Of a stretch of DNA of 64,000 nucleotides, positions 35,508 to 45,068 are shown piece after piece (position 1 is the first letter of the stretch; each line of letters begins with the position of its first letter). Both the position numbers and the translations under genes were made by a program. Origin of the DNA: Bacteroidota bacterium (GTDB taxonomy: Bacteria; Bacteroidota; Bacteroidia; Bacteroidales; Tenuifilaceae). The notes under the pieces were generated by a model. It searched no databases. It had not been told where the DNA came from and saw nothing but the letters and a program-made list of their open reading frames with translations. The stretch spans positions 62,001 to 126,000 of the forward strand of contig JAKQKB010000168.1 of NCBI GenBank assembly GCA_029560875.1, given 5' to 3'.

Positions 35508-37016
35508 TTAAAACCTAAATCCAAGGGTGATAAGGAATCGTCCATCTTTTGTTTCAGTGTCAACAGGGTTTGCTCCAGAATAAAAAACGTACGATTCTTT
35601 CTTCACGGTGTGTAAATAGGCCATATCTATTGAGAAACTTCCCGACCTGTAGCCAACACCACCAGAGTATTGCGATATGTTTGCTTTGTCGTTTATAAAT
35701 CCACTCTTATAAGGCGATGGGTAAAAGGCATATCCTCCTCTTAGTGCAAAATCGCCAATTCGGTACTCGCCTCCTAATCTGAAATTGAATACATTTCTGA
35801 AGGTGTTTTCAGCATCCATGTTTAAATCGCTAAAGTTGTCGCCATCGCCTCCATTTCTAAATTTCATAGAAGCATAGTTTACGCGTTCAACATCAATGCT
35901 AATAAGGCCTTTCCCTTGGAAGATATATGCAAAACTACCAATAAACTTGAATGGGGTTTCGAAATCATAATCATAGTTTCCTAATGGAGATTTACTAGAA
36001 TATTTTTTTATTACAACATTACTTGAGTCGAACTCTGAACTGATGGAAGATGAGTATGTGTCAGTCATCGAATAAAATGTTGGTGTGTGGATTGATGCTC
36101 CAATTCTAATGCTAGGAATGGGATTATATATAGCTCCAACCTTAAAGTTGTATCCAGTTCCTTTTGTTTCATAAAATTGAGCGTAGTATAATTTATCAAA
36201 TCTTTCGTTATTATCTCTTTGATTGTTTAATTCCGCCCATTCGGAATATTTTGCATCATAAGTAAAGTTATAATCGGCAATGCCAATACTTGCTCCTACA
36301 TATAGTTTATTTGATACATTCATAGAAAACGAGATATCATAAACGCCCATACCTCCTTTTGTTGAGATTGAGTTTTCATGATCGACAGAGTCTCCTAGGA
36401 ATAATGAGTGTATGTATTCGTTATTAACATCATCATACTTAATTAGTAGGTATGTGTCATATGCCATGGTAATATCCCAAATGTCAGTACCTGAGTTAAA
36501 TCCTAGATTGTCAGGATTTAAGCCTGTGGAATTGGCTTTGCTATGAAAGTAGTCAATTATAGAGCTATTATCATAATAACCTTTGGCTATAGAATTAGAA
36601 TGAAAGTCATTTGTGCGATTATACCCAAATCCTATGTTGAAGTTTATAATTCCGTTCTCATCGCTTTTGTAAGGGCTATACGAAAGAACAATTCCAATAT
36701 TGTCAAATAATAGCCTATTCCTCGAATCCGATGCGCTAAGCCCATTATAGGATGATTTAATGCTACTGTGCTTAAATGAAGGAGTAATGGTAAATTCCGA
36801 TGATTTATATACGCCAAGCCCAGCAGGGTTTATGGAGGTTGATGTAAAGTCGGCACCCAAGGCACCAAACGCTCCTCCCATCGATACAAATCGGGCAGTA
36901 CCTCCGTTTAGAGTTTGCGAGTATCTAAGTCCATCGGCCAATGATTGTGAAAATAAGTTGCTGCTTAATGAGATAAGTAGCGTTGCTATTGTAATCTTTA
37001 AAAATGACTTTTTCAT
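35508..37016 (-). CDS. OmpP1/FadL/TodX-family outer-membrane protein
   Basis: A 502-residue outer-membrane beta-barrel. Signal peptide KKSFLKITIATLLISLSSNL, cleaved near SQS; then the family start LRYSQTLNGGTARFVSMGGA and GALGADFTSTSINPAGLGVY, matching the FadL/OmpP1 hatch region (the N-P-A-G motif). Alternating strands rich in Tyr and Gly follow, ending FLITLGFRF, a C-terminal aromatic signal for barrel assembly. Relatives transport hydrophobic molecules such as fatty acids or aromatics; the substrate here is unknown. It is downstream of the aromatic-rich lipoprotein gene, probably on the same transcript. Confidence 0.9.
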   Translation of the reverse strand: MKKSFLKITIATLLISLSSNLFSQSLADGLRYSQTLNGGTARFVSMGGAFGALGADFTSTSINPAGLGVYKSSEFTITPSFKHSSIKSSYNGLSASDSRNRLLFDNIGIVLSYSPYKSDENGIINFNIGFGYNRTNDFHSNSIAKGYYDNSSIIDYFHSKANSTGLNPDNLGFNSGTDIWDITMAYDTYLLIKYDDVNNEYIHSLFLGDSVDHENSISTKGGMGVYDISFSMNVSNKLYVGASIGIADYNFTYDAKYSEWAELNNQRDNNERFDKLYYAQFYETKGTGYNFKVGAIYNPIPSIRIGASIHTPTFYSMTDTYSSSISSEFDSSNVVIKKYSSKSPLGNYDYDFETPFKFIGSFAYIFQGKGLISIDVERVNYASMKFRNGGDGDNFSDLNMDAENTFRNVFNFRLGGEYRIGDFALRGGYAFYPSPYKSGFINDKANISQYSGGVGYRSGSFSIDMAYLHTVKKESYVFYSGANPVDTETKDGRFLITLGFRF

Positions 37017-37047
37017 AGTCTGAAAAATTAAAATTCAGTAAATTATA

Positions 37048-37082
37048 TTTATAGCGGGAATAAGAATTATCCCCGCTATAAA
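37048..37082. terminator. Hairpin between the lipoprotein and OmpP1-like genes
   Basis: TTTATAGCGGG and CCCGCTATAAA form an 11-bp stem with a 13-nt loop in the 71-nt gap. On the minus strand only a weak T-rich tail follows, so it may act as an attenuator or processing site rather than a full terminator. Confidence 0.5.
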
Positions 37083-37087
37083 TGTTT

Positions 37088-38428
37088 TTATCGTCTTCTT
37101 GTGTTGGAATTTGAACCCGATGACGAGTTTGATGAACTCGAAGAACTAGATGATCTATTGCTTGATCCACTATAGTTGCTTCCTGAGGATGAAGACCTAT
37201 TGCTAGAGCCTGATGGCTTGTAGGAATCGTTACTTCTTGATGTTGATGCAGGTGAACTTACTCTTTCGGGCCTATTGTATGTGGGTGTAGTACTTCTACT
37301 TCCAGAAGAAGTGCGATTTGCCCCAGATACATTGTTGTTTTGTGCACCCTCGCTTCTTCTAGAGCTGTTGTCTGTAGATGTTCTAGTTCTTCCGTTTGAT
37401 TGATTGTATGATCTGCGGGTTGGTTCAGAAACTCCAATTTCTCGAGTGGGTCTTTCTGATACTCGGCGTGTATTGGTTACACTTGTTCTTCTTGATTCAG
37501 TTGATATTTGGCTAGTGCCGTTAGTGTTACGTCGTCCATTGGATTCGTATGTAGGAGTAACTCTGGTTTGAGTCCTACGTGTAGAAACAACGGGATTAGA
37601 GGTAGATGTGCTTCCATCTCTACGGCGTGAAACAACAGTTTGACTTCCATCTGTTGTTGTGCTTATGCCCGTTCTACGTGTTGTGTAATTGTTGGTTCCA
37701 TTCACTCTTCTACCATAGTAGGAGTTGTTTGAGATATTATTTGAGTTGTTTCCAGCCCAATATCCATCGTTCCATCCCCACCAGTAGGAGTTGTTGTGCC
37801 AAGGATTGTATCCGTAATAATTATAATTATAGTTATAGGGGTAATTCCAGTACCAAGGGTTGTAATTCCAGTAACCATAGTTCCACCCAAATCCAAACCC
37901 AACGCTGAAATTATTTCTAGGCCAGCCAAACATTGCAGAAATATACCGAGGTTCAACCCAAACTTGGTTGCCCATAACAACAACGTTATAAAAATAAGGG
38001 TCATAACCTTGCGCATACCAGTAATCGTCGGAATAGTAAGTCGACCAGTTCTCCATTCTATAGTACGGATCGCTTAGGCCTCTTAACCTACGTTCGTACG
38101 ATTCTTGGTAAGAATCGGAAAGAACCCTGCTGTAAGGGTTTGTTTCCTCTGCTCTATATATTACGGTATCATTTTTGATACTATCCATATCTATTTCAAT
38201 AACATCAGAGTATTTTTGTTCCAGATTTGCGTAGTTGGAGTTTACCGTCTTCTCAGGAGTGTCACTTTGTTCTTCGTTTTGTGCAAGTTGAGCGGTTTGA
38301 GGTTTTGAAGTTGAACCATATATTTCGTCGTTCCACGACGAAGTTTTACCTACTTGTGAACTTGATGCACACGACATCATAAATAGTCCAAGCAACGTAA
38401 GCATCGGAATGTTGGTTTTGGTTTTCAT
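37088..38428 (-). CDS. Low-complexity lipoprotein with aromatic-rich and Ser/Arg/Thr-rich regions
   Basis: A 446-residue protein. The N-terminus IPMLTLLGLFMMSCASSSQ is a lipoprotein signal with lipobox MSC. Residues about 20-110 are acidic and polar, about 115-225 extremely rich in Tyr, Trp, Asn and Gly (for instance NPWYWNYPYNYNYNYYGYNP), and from about 235 to the end Ser/Arg/Thr/Asn-rich with repeated RRTS-type units. It is therefore probably largely disordered at the cell surface or in the periplasm. A perfect AAGGAGGT SD precedes the ATG, rare in this genome. Similar Tyr/Trp-rich proteins occur in Bacteroidota without known function. Confidence 0.85.
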   Translation of the reverse strand: MKTKTNIPMLTLLGLFMMSCASSSQVGKTSSWNDEIYGSTSKPQTAQLAQNEEQSDTPEKTVNSNYANLEQKYSDVIEIDMDSIKNDTVIYRAEETNPYSRVLSDSYQESYERRLRGLSDPYYRMENWSTYYSDDYWYAQGYDPYFYNVVVMGNQVWVEPRYISAMFGWPRNNFSVGFGFGWNYGYWNYNPWYWNYPYNYNYNYYGYNPWHNNSYWWGWNDGYWAGNNSNNISNNSYYGRRVNGTNNYTTRRTGISTTTDGSQTVVSRRRDGSTSTSNPVVSTRRTQTRVTPTYESNGRRNTNGTSQISTESRRTSVTNTRRVSERPTREIGVSEPTRRSYNQSNGRTRTSTDNSSRRSEGAQNNNVSGANRTSSGSRSTTPTYNRPERVSSPASTSRSNDSYKPSGSSNRSSSSGSNYSGSSNRSSSSSSSSNSSSGSNSNTRRR

Positions 38429-38433
38429 AGTGC

Positions 38434-38441
38434 ACCTCCTT
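38434..38441 (-). promoter_or_regulatory. Perfect Shine-Dalgarno AAGGAGGT for the low-complexity lipoprotein
   Basis: The minus strand reads AAGGAGGT 5 nt before the ATG at 38428, a full match to the anti-SD of 16S rRNA. Most other starts in the window have none. Confidence 0.65.
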
Positions 38442-38472
38442 GCAGGTTATAGTATAACATTAAAATTATCGT

Positions 38473-38480
38473 TATTTTTG
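38473..38480 (+). promoter_or_regulatory. -7 promoter element TATTTTTG for proS
   Basis: Matches TAnnTTTG, 49 nt before the proS ATG, in the gap between the divergent lipoprotein and proS genes. No -33 box at the expected distance. Confidence 0.3.
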
Positions 38481-38529
38481 TTTCAAATTATTAACCGATT
38501 TACTACAAATTTCATACCAAGAAAGCGCT

Positions 38530-40005
38530 ATGGCGAAGGAAATTACAAGCAGAAGTGAAAATTATTCACAGTGGTATAACGATATTGTAACTAAGGCTGG
38601 ACTAGCTGATTATTCCGCTGTTCGTGGATGTATGGTTATTAAGCCGTACGGTTATGCAATATGGGAAAAAATGCAAGCACAACTTGATAAAATGTTCAAG
38701 GAAACAGGGCATCAGAATGCATACTTCCCTTTGTTTATACCAAAATCGTTTTTTAGCAAAGAGGCTTCTCATGTGGAAGGCTTTGCTAAGGAATGTGCCG
38801 TTGTTACGCATTACCGTTTAAAGAATGACCCTAAAGGTAAGGGTATTGTTGTTGATGAAGAGGCTAAACTTGAGGAAGAGCTTATTGTTCGTCCTACTTC
38901 CGAGACAATAATCTGGAATACATATAAAACTTGGATACAGTCGTACCGCGATTTACCAATACTTCTAAACCAATGGGCTAACGTAGTTCGCTGGGAGATG
39001 CGTACGCGTTTATTCCTTCGTACAGCAGAGTTCCTTTGGCAGGAAGGGCACACAGCTCACGCTACCAAGCAGGAGGCAATAGAGGAGGCTGAGCGTATGA
39101 TTAATGTTTACTCAACATTTGCTCAGAATTGGATGGCAATGCCAGTAGTAATTGGTCGTAAATCGGAATCGGAACGATTCGCTGGTGCGCTCGATACCTA
39201 CTCAATTGAGGCTATGATGCAGGATGGAAAGGCGCTTCAGGCTGGCACATCTCATTTCCTTGGACAGAATTTCGCAAAGGCGTTTGATGTTAAATTCTTG
39301 AATAAGGAGAGTGTTCTCGATTACGTTTGGGCAACCTCCTGGGGTGTTTCAACCCGTTTAATGGGAGCTTTGGTAATGACTCACTCCGACGATAACGGGC
39401 TGGTTTTACCTCCAAAGTTGGCTCCAACACAAGTTGTTTTTGTACCTATCTATAAAAGCGACGAAGAATTGGCTAAGATTTCTGATACTGTAAATCATTT
39501 GCGTGAGGAGTTGCATAAACGTGGTGTTACAACTCATTATGATAATAGGGATAACTATAAGCCAGGGTTTAAATTTGCAGAGTACGAGATGAAGGGTTAT
39601 CCTGTTAGAATTGCTATTGGACCTAAAGATTTGGAGAAAGGAACGGTTGAGGTTGCTCGTCGCGATACGTTGCAGAAACAGTTCGTTTCACAGGATAATT
39701 TGGCTGAATCTATTGTAAATCTTCTCGATGATATTCAAAGTAACCTATACAATAAAGCGGTTGATTACAGAGCCCTTAATACTACTAAGGTTGATAGTTA
39801 CGATGAGTTTAAAAAGGTCATCGCTGAGAAAGGTGGATTTGTGCTAGCGCATTGGGATGGTACTGTGGAAACAGAGCAATTAATTAAGGAGGAGACTAAA
39901 GCTACAATTCGATGCATACCTATTGATGGAGAATTAGAGGAGGGTAAATGTATTGTAACGGGAAAACCTTCAAAGCAAAGGGCCATTTTTGCACAGGCCT
40001 ACTAA
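38530..40005 (+). CDS. proS: ProS, prolyl-tRNA synthetase (archaeal/eukaryotic type)
   Basis: A 491-residue class II synthetase charging tRNA-Pro. It lacks the bacterial editing insertion and has the archaeal-type C-terminal extension, as common in Bacteroidota. Motif 1 lies around [20 protein letters not shown], motif 2 is [20 protein letters not shown] with QEGHTAHAT, and motif 3 is in [19 protein letters not shown]. The C-terminal zinc-domain region reads [20 protein letters not shown] and ends in AQAY, the typical C-terminal Tyr. It stands alone. Confidence 0.97.
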   Translation: MAKEITSRSENYSQWYNDIVTKAGLADYSAVRGCMVIKPYGYAIWEKMQAQLDKMFKETGHQNAYFPLFIPKSFFSKEASHVEGFAKECAVVTHYRLKNDPKGKGIVVDEEAKLEEELIVRPTSETIIWNTYKTWIQSYRDLPILLNQWANVVRWEMRTRLFLRTAEFLWQEGHTAHATKQEAIEEAERMINVYSTFAQNWMAMPVVIGRKSESERFAGALDTYSIEAMMQDGKALQAGTSHFLGQNFAKAFDVKFLNKESVLDYVWATSWGVSTRLMGALVMTHSDDNGLVLPPKLAPTQVVFVPIYKSDEELAKISDTVNHLREELHKRGVTTHYDNRDNYKPGFKFAEYEMKGYPVRIAIGPKDLEKGTVEVARRDTLQKQFVSQDNLAESIVNLLDDIQSNLYNKAVDYRALNTTKVDSYDEFKKVIAEKGGFVLAHWDGTVETEQLIKEETKATIRCIPIDGELEEGKCIVTGKPSKQRAIFAQAY

Positions 40006-40006
40006 A

Positions 40007-40038
40007 CTTGCAGTAGTCTAATAACATTTGTATATTTG
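40007..40038 (+). promoter_or_regulatory. Promoter of the unknown gene after proS
   Basis: CTTG (40007-40010), a 20-nt spacer and TATATTTG (40031-40038) fit the consensus; the ATG follows 24 nt later. Confidence 0.55.
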
Positions 40039-40062
40039 GATTAAACTTTAAATTGCATACCA

Positions 40063-40767
40063 ATGGATAATCCTCAACAGGAGCCAAAGCAGCTAATTAC
40101 TGGACTTTTATCTGAAAAAGCAGTTCTTAAGCAAAAAATTTACGACAACACCTTCGAGGTTTTCAATATGATTAAGGAGGTGTTGCACGAAATGTCCAAC
40201 GACCTAAACTTTAATTTAAGAAATGTTGATAAAAGAGTTCGATTGGAGTACAGGGATAGAGGAAAGTATGAGGCAGAGATTCGGGTTGCAGGCGATTTGC
40301 TTATTTTTAGCATGCATACAAATATTTTTGAATTCGACCGTGACCACAGTATCTGGAAGTTATCGTATGTGAAAGAAAATAAATTAGCTTCGTATTGTGG
40401 CATAATTAATGTTTACAACTTTCTAACGGATTCTTTTAAGTACAACCGCTTAGATGACCTCGGGTACCTTATTGGTAGAATATTTGTAAATAAGGATCGC
40501 CACTACTTTGTGGAAGGTAAGCGTCAAATGGGATTTCTTTACAATAACTTTGGTACCGCTACAGTTGACAAGGATGCTATCAAACAAATTATAGAGTCTG
40601 CCATTCTATACGCCCTTGAATTCGATTTGTTGGTTCCACCTTACGATGTTGTTAAGATTGCATCGGTTATGCAGATGAATACTAAAATAGAGAATTCAAA
40701 GTTACAGACTGGTAAGCGCTTAGGATTTAAGTTTAATTCCGACGATGTTTTAGAAGAAAACAAATAG
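40063..40767 (+). CDS. Conserved hypothetical cytoplasmic protein
   Basis: A 234-residue soluble protein with no signal peptide or membrane segment. The N-terminal part is helical (EKAVLKQKIYDNTFEVFNMI); the middle is beta-rich (RVRLEYRDRGKYEAEIRVAG, LLIFSMHTNIFEFDRDHSIW) and the C-terminal half is again helical (IKQIIESAILYALEFDLLVP). I do not recognise a named domain or catalytic motif. It has its own consensus promoter. A stop-to-start gap of 24 nt links it to the M49 lipoprotein, so both may be on one transcript. Confidence 0.8.
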   Translation: MDNPQQEPKQLITGLLSEKAVLKQKIYDNTFEVFNMIKEVLHEMSNDLNFNLRNVDKRVRLEYRDRGKYEAEIRVAGDLLIFSMHTNIFEFDRDHSIWKLSYVKENKLASYCGIINVYNFLTDSFKYNRLDDLGYLIGRIFVNKDRHYFVEGKRQMGFLYNNFGTATVDKDAIKQIIESAILYALEFDLLVPPYDVVKIASVMQMNTKIENSKLQTGKRLGFKFNSDDVLEENK

Positions 40768-40791
40768 TATAAATTAAACCTCAAATCAATC

Positions 40792-42423
40792 ATGAAAAAA
40801 TATCTGGTATATGCATTAGTTTCAACTATTGCATTTACATCATGTGGAACAAAACAAAACAAGGAGGAGAAATCTCCCATGCAAAAGAAAGTTGATGAGT
40901 ATGCACCTGTAGAACTTCGTTCGGATATTATTCACTTATCGGCCAAAGAACGCCAAATGTTGCCATATTTATTTGAAGCAGCTCAGTTAATGGATGATAT
41001 TTTTTGGCTTCAAGCATATGGTAACAAGGAAAACTTGTTTAAAGGGATTACCGATGAAGCTGCCGTTGAATTTGCTGAAATTAACTATGGACCATGGGAG
41101 CGTCTTGGTGACAATAAACCTTTTGTTGATGGTTATGGTGAAAAACCTCTTGGTGCTCAGTTTTATCCAGTTGATATGACTAAGGATGAGTTTGAATCAT
41201 TCGATGCCAAGGATAAAACTAGCCTATACACTGTAATCAGACGGAATTCTGAAGGAAAACTTGAATCAATTCCTTACCATGTTGCATATAAGGAAAAAAC
41301 AGAGAAAGCAGTTGAGTTAATTCGTAAAGCTGCAGAGTTGGCTGAAGATGAGGGTTTGAAAAAGTACCTTAACCTCCGTGCTGAGGCATTACAGACTGAC
41401 GAATACTTTGCAAGTGATATGGCTTGGATGGACATGAAAACTAACAATATTGATTTTGTTATTGGACCAATTGAAAATTACGAGGATGCCTTGTTTAACT
41501 ATAAAGCGGCTCATGAAGCATATGTTTTAATTAAAGATTTGGATTGGACGCAGAAGATTGGACGTTTTGCAACTTTTCTTCCAAAACTTCAGGAGAGTTT
41601 ACCTGTTGAGCCAGCATACAAAAAAGAAGTACCAGGATTAGACTCTGATTTGGGTGTTTATGATGTAGTGTTCTACGCTGGTGATTGTAATGCAGGAAGT
41701 AAAACAATTGCGATTAATTTACCCAATGACCCTAAAGTACACTTAGAGAAAGGTAGTAGAAAGTTGCAGTTAAAAAATGCAATGAAATACAAGTTCGATA
41801 AAATACTTCTACCCATTGGAAATATTCTTATTGATGAGAGTCAGCGTGGACATATCAAGTTTGATGCATTTTTTGAAAATGTTATGTTTCATGAAGTAGG
41901 ACATGGGTTAGGTATTAAAAATCTTGTGAAAGGAAAAGGAACTGTTCGCGAAGCGATGAAAGAAATGCATAGTGCATTAGAGGAAGGAAAGGCTGATATA
42001 ATGGGATTGTATATGGTTTCGAAACTTGCCGAGATGGGAGAATTACCAGAGAAGGATATGATGGATAACTATGTAACCTTTGTTGCTGGTATTTTCCGTT
42101 CTGTAAGATTTGGATTAGCATCCTCTCATGGAAAAGCAAATATGGTTTGTTTCTATTACTTGCAGGAACGTGGTGCTTTTGAACGAAACCCAGAAACAGG
42201 CACATATAAGGTTAACTTTGATAAGATGACTGAGGCTATGAATTCTCTTGCAAAAGATATCTTAACACTTCAAGGTAATGGTGACTACGAAGGAACCAAG
42301 AAACTATTTGCAGAGAAAGGACTTATTGGGGAGGAGCTTCAAAAGGATCTAAATAGAGTTGCCGAAGCGGATATCCCTCGTGATATTAGATGTATTCAAG
42401 GCAAAGAGATGCTTGGATTGTAG
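40792..42423 (+). CDS. Lipoprotein zinc peptidase of family M49 (dipeptidyl peptidase III-like)
   Basis: A 543-residue exported metallopeptidase. The N-terminus KKYLVYALVSTIAFTSCGT is a lipoprotein signal (lipobox TSC), so it works in the envelope. The zinc site is H367-E-V-G-H371, with the second motif E397-E-G-K-A-D402. M49 enzymes usually have a six-residue H-E-x-x-G-H motif and remove dipeptides from peptide N-termini; this five-residue H-E-V-G-H variant is known from some bacterial members. It is followed by a terminator. Peptide nutrition or turnover is the likely role. Confidence 0.88.
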   Translation: MKKYLVYALVSTIAFTSCGTKQNKEEKSPMQKKVDEYAPVELRSDIIHLSAKERQMLPYLFEAAQLMDDIFWLQAYGNKENLFKGITDEAAVEFAEINYGPWERLGDNKPFVDGYGEKPLGAQFYPVDMTKDEFESFDAKDKTSLYTVIRRNSEGKLESIPYHVAYKEKTEKAVELIRKAAELAEDEGLKKYLNLRAEALQTDEYFASDMAWMDMKTNNIDFVIGPIENYEDALFNYKAAHEAYVLIKDLDWTQKIGRFATFLPKLQESLPVEPAYKKEVPGLDSDLGVYDVVFYAGDCNAGSKTIAINLPNDPKVHLEKGSRKLQLKNAMKYKFDKILLPIGNILIDESQRGHIKFDAFFENVMFHEVGHGLGIKNLVKGKGTVREAMKEMHSALEEGKADIMGLYMVSKLAEMGELPEKDMMDNYVTFVAGIFRSVRFGLASSHGKANMVCFYYLQERGAFERNPETGTYKVNFDKMTEAMNSLAKDILTLQGNGDYEGTKKLFAEKGLIGEELQKDLNRVAEADIPRDIRCIQGKEMLGL

Positions 42424-42431
42424 CATTTAGG

Positions 42432-42456
42432 AGGGTTGGTTTTCCAACCCTTATTT
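42432..42456 (+). terminator. Intrinsic terminator of the M49 gene
   Basis: AGGGTTGG and CCAACCCT form an 8-bp stem with a TTTT loop and a TATTTCTT tail, 8 nt after the stop. Confidence 0.65.
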
Positions 42457-42541
42457 CTTATCTATATTTTTGGAATGTGGTTAAAGTTTACATATATTTA
42501 GCCACATTATTGTTGATGTATAATCTATAAAAAGGAACGAT

Positions 42542-43114
42542 ATGAACCTTACATTCAATTTCATTAAGTCTGTATCGAACATTTACGATGAGATGATTGA
42601 AAATGGTTTTTCCTTGGTTTACCTTGGAGAGTTTAGCCATGAGATTACTAAAATGTTTACTTCCATGGCTGAGTCCGATATGGAAAAAAACAGCGAGGAA
42701 CGTTCTGTTCAGCGTAAAGTTTATCATGTTATGGTTGAAACTCTTCAGAATATGAATAAACACTCTGATGAGATAAAGGAAAGGAATATTGGGAATGGCC
42801 TTTTTATTATTGGTAAGAAACACGACACATACTATGTTATAACCTCCAATAAGGTTTCTAAAAAGCATAAGGAGCCCCTAGAGCAGGCATTAATTACAGT
42901 GAATAATGCATCGGCAAGTGAACTAAAGGAGATGTACAAACGTCAAATTCGCGAGGGAAGCTTATCCGAAAAGGGAGGCGCAGGTTTAGGATTAATTGAT
43001 ATTGCTCGTAAAACTGGGGAAACTCTCAATTACCAATTTTTGCCGCTCGATGAGGATAGTTTCTTTTTTATCTTAAAGGTTGAGATTAACGCCAAAAAAT
43101 TTGCAAAGGATTAG
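42542..43114 (+). CDS. SiaB-family protein (GHKL-like ATPase/kinase fold)
   Basis: A 190-residue cytoplasmic protein of the SiaB/DUF6272 family. The visible GHKL-like traits are the helix with KVYHVMVETLQNMNKHSDE (N-box-like, E and N positions) and GSLSEKGGAGLGLIDIARKT (a glycine-rich ATP-lid). In Pseudomonas, SiaB is the kinase in the SiaABCD partner-switch system controlling biofilm formation. No SiaC-like or phosphatase gene is adjacent, so its partner here is unknown. A weak AAAGGA precedes the ATG. It starts 25 nt before the POTRA/barrel gene. Confidence 0.85.
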   Translation: MNLTFNFIKSVSNIYDEMIENGFSLVYLGEFSHEITKMFTSMAESDMEKNSEERSVQRKVYHVMVETLQNMNKHSDEIKERNIGNGLFIIGKKHDTYYVITSNKVSKKHKEPLEQALITVNNASASELKEMYKRQIREGSLSEKGGAGLGLIDIARKTGETLNYQFLPLDEDSFFFILKVEINAKKFAKD

Positions 43115-43139
43115 TGGATTTATTAAGTAGTCCTTTATA

Positions 43140-44987
43140 ATGCTAAGATTTTTTCAAAAAATATTTTTTATCACCATCAATATATCTTTGTTGATGGTGT
43201 TTTTTATTAATAACACTATTGCAATAGAAAAATACAATAAACAAATCCAGAATTCAAAGGACTCGGTTGTAAAAAAGACCGATAGAATAAAAAATAATTT
43301 CATTTTTCGACAGTTATATGGCTTTGTAGTGAGGAAAGATGCTCTGTCTTCTTCAGGAAAAGTGATCAGAGAATTTGAGTCCAATCAAAAATTTTCACCT
43401 TATGCAAATAAGGAAATAGCAGAGATTAGAATTGTGAGACTAAAAGTGTTTGGGCAGTCTGTTTATGATACCCTAGTAAAGCCAACCACTTTGGGTGAGC
43501 GCTTTGGGAATTCCCTTCACCTAACCACGTCTCGAAAGGTAATAGCAAATAACTTGCTTTTCAAAGAAGGAGATGTAGTAAAGCCTGTTGATTTCTCCGA
43601 GACTGAAGAACTTTTGCGTACATTGCCTTATATTGAGGATGTTAATATTATGCTGGAAACATTAGTCGATACCAATAAAGTTCGTGCTATTGTTGTTACA
43701 AAGGATAACTGGACACTGGCATTCTCTTTTAGTTCAAGCAGTTTGGATAAGGGAGAGTACTCGATTTCAGAGAGTAACTTTGCTGGTATTGGTTTTGGAG
43801 CTGATGCAACAGCTTATTACGATAAGAGCCATCCAGATAAGTGGGGGCGAAGGGGCGAATTTAAGTTCTCAAACATTGGGGGTTCATTTATAACTGCTAA
43901 TCTTTGGATGCGAGAAGGGCTAGGATACAACTCTTATTACACTAATTTGAGTAGGGATTTTTATGCATCTAAAGCAAAATTGGCTGGTGGTATTACTTAT
44001 TTTGTTAGTAAAGAGCCCTACACTACTTTTAAAACAAATCTAACATTCCCTATCGACTATAATATGCTTGATTGGTGGTTAGGTCACTCTTTTAGGGTGA
44101 GTAAGAAAAGTTCATTAGATGCTCCATATAATTTGACTTTGGCATTTAAGCATAGAAAAATAGATTTCAATAAGGCTATCGAGATTGAAAGTGATTCAAA
44201 TTTTTATTTTCACTCCACCAACCAATGGCTTGTATCGTTAGGTTTAACTAATCAGAGTTTGTTCCAATCGAATTTAATTTATTCTTTTGGTTCAACGGAG
44301 GATATTCCAATTGGGTTTAAAGTACAGTTCTCTTCAGGTATTGAGAAAAGTCAATTTAGTCGGCGAATTCTTATTAATGGCGAGATGTCGGCCGCAGAAA
44401 TTACACCAATTGGTTATCTTTATTTATCTTTTCGTACAGGAGGGTATTTGGCCGATGGATTTAAGTTTGAGCAGGGTGTAATTAATATTCGTTCAAAATA
44501 TATATCGAACCTTTTTTCAGTTTGGAGAACAGATATTCGTCAACTTATTCAATATGATTATACTAGAGGAATCTCTCGATTTAGTGGTGAGCGGGAGTAT
44601 GTTGCGTTGAAGGACAATTATGGTGTAAGAGGTCTGTCCAGCAATTCTTTAACAGGAGAAACACGGATAATGTTAAATTTGGAAACGAATGTATTTACCC
44701 CTTTATATCTTTATGGTTTTAGATTTGCGTACTTCTTGTTTTGTGATTTAGGAATTATTGGACCAGCGAATGAACTTGTTTATACTAATCCTATTTATTC
44801 TGGTTTTGGTTTTGGAATAAGATTTAAAAACGAAAGTTTAATTTTTCCTGCCTTTGTAGTAAGGCTTGGCTATTATCCACGAATACCTGATAATGCCGAT
44901 GTCGCATACTGGCTTATTTCAACTGAGCGAAGACGCCGTTTTGAGAACTTCAGAATAAAGGAGCCTTATATTTTACCATACGAGTAG
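43140..44987 (+). CDS. POTRA-containing outer-membrane beta-barrel protein (BamA/TamA-like)
   Basis: A 615-residue outer-membrane protein of the Omp85 type. The N-terminal signal sequence FFITINISLLMVFFINNTIA is followed by a POTRA-like domain at about 110-190 (LLFKEGDVVKPVDFSETEEL then LRTLPYIEDVNIML and VRAIVVTKDNWTLAFSF). The rest is strand after strand of barrel (such as EFKFSNIGGSFITANLWMRE) and ends with NFRIKEPYILPYE. A second or third POTRA is not evident, unlike BamA. Its substrate is unknown. The gene follows the SiaB-like gene by 25 nt. Confidence 0.82.
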   Translation: MLRFFQKIFFITINISLLMVFFINNTIAIEKYNKQIQNSKDSVVKKTDRIKNNFIFRQLYGFVVRKDALSSSGKVIREFESNQKFSPYANKEIAEIRIVRLKVFGQSVYDTLVKPTTLGERFGNSLHLTTSRKVIANNLLFKEGDVVKPVDFSETEELLRTLPYIEDVNIMLETLVDTNKVRAIVVTKDNWTLAFSFSSSSLDKGEYSISESNFAGIGFGADATAYYDKSHPDKWGRRGEFKFSNIGGSFITANLWMREGLGYNSYYTNLSRDFYASKAKLAGGITYFVSKEPYTTFKTNLTFPIDYNMLDWWLGHSFRVSKKSSLDAPYNLTLAFKHRKIDFNKAIEIESDSNFYFHSTNQWLVSLGLTNQSLFQSNLIYSFGSTEDIPIGFKVQFSSGIEKSQFSRRILINGEMSAAEITPIGYLYLSFRTGGYLADGFKFEQGVINIRSKYISNLFSVWRTDIRQLIQYDYTRGISRFSGEREYVALKDNYGVRGLSSNSLTGETRIMLNLETNVFTPLYLYGFRFAYFLFCDLGIIGPANELVYTNPIYSGFGFGIRFKNESLIFPAFVVRLGYYPRIPDNADVAYWLISTERRRRFENFRIKEPYILPYE

Positions 44988-45068
44988 TTCTTCGTAAACA
45001 ATTCGTTTTTTGTAGTGTTAATAGTTCGAGGAGAAAACTAATCAATTAACTATTAAAACTAAAAGAAA

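Noticed and set aside
37606-38308. Several long open frames on the plus strand inside the low-complexity lipoprotein gene
   Set aside because: They are antisense shadows of a compositionally biased gene; the minus-strand frame has lipobox, SD and full length.
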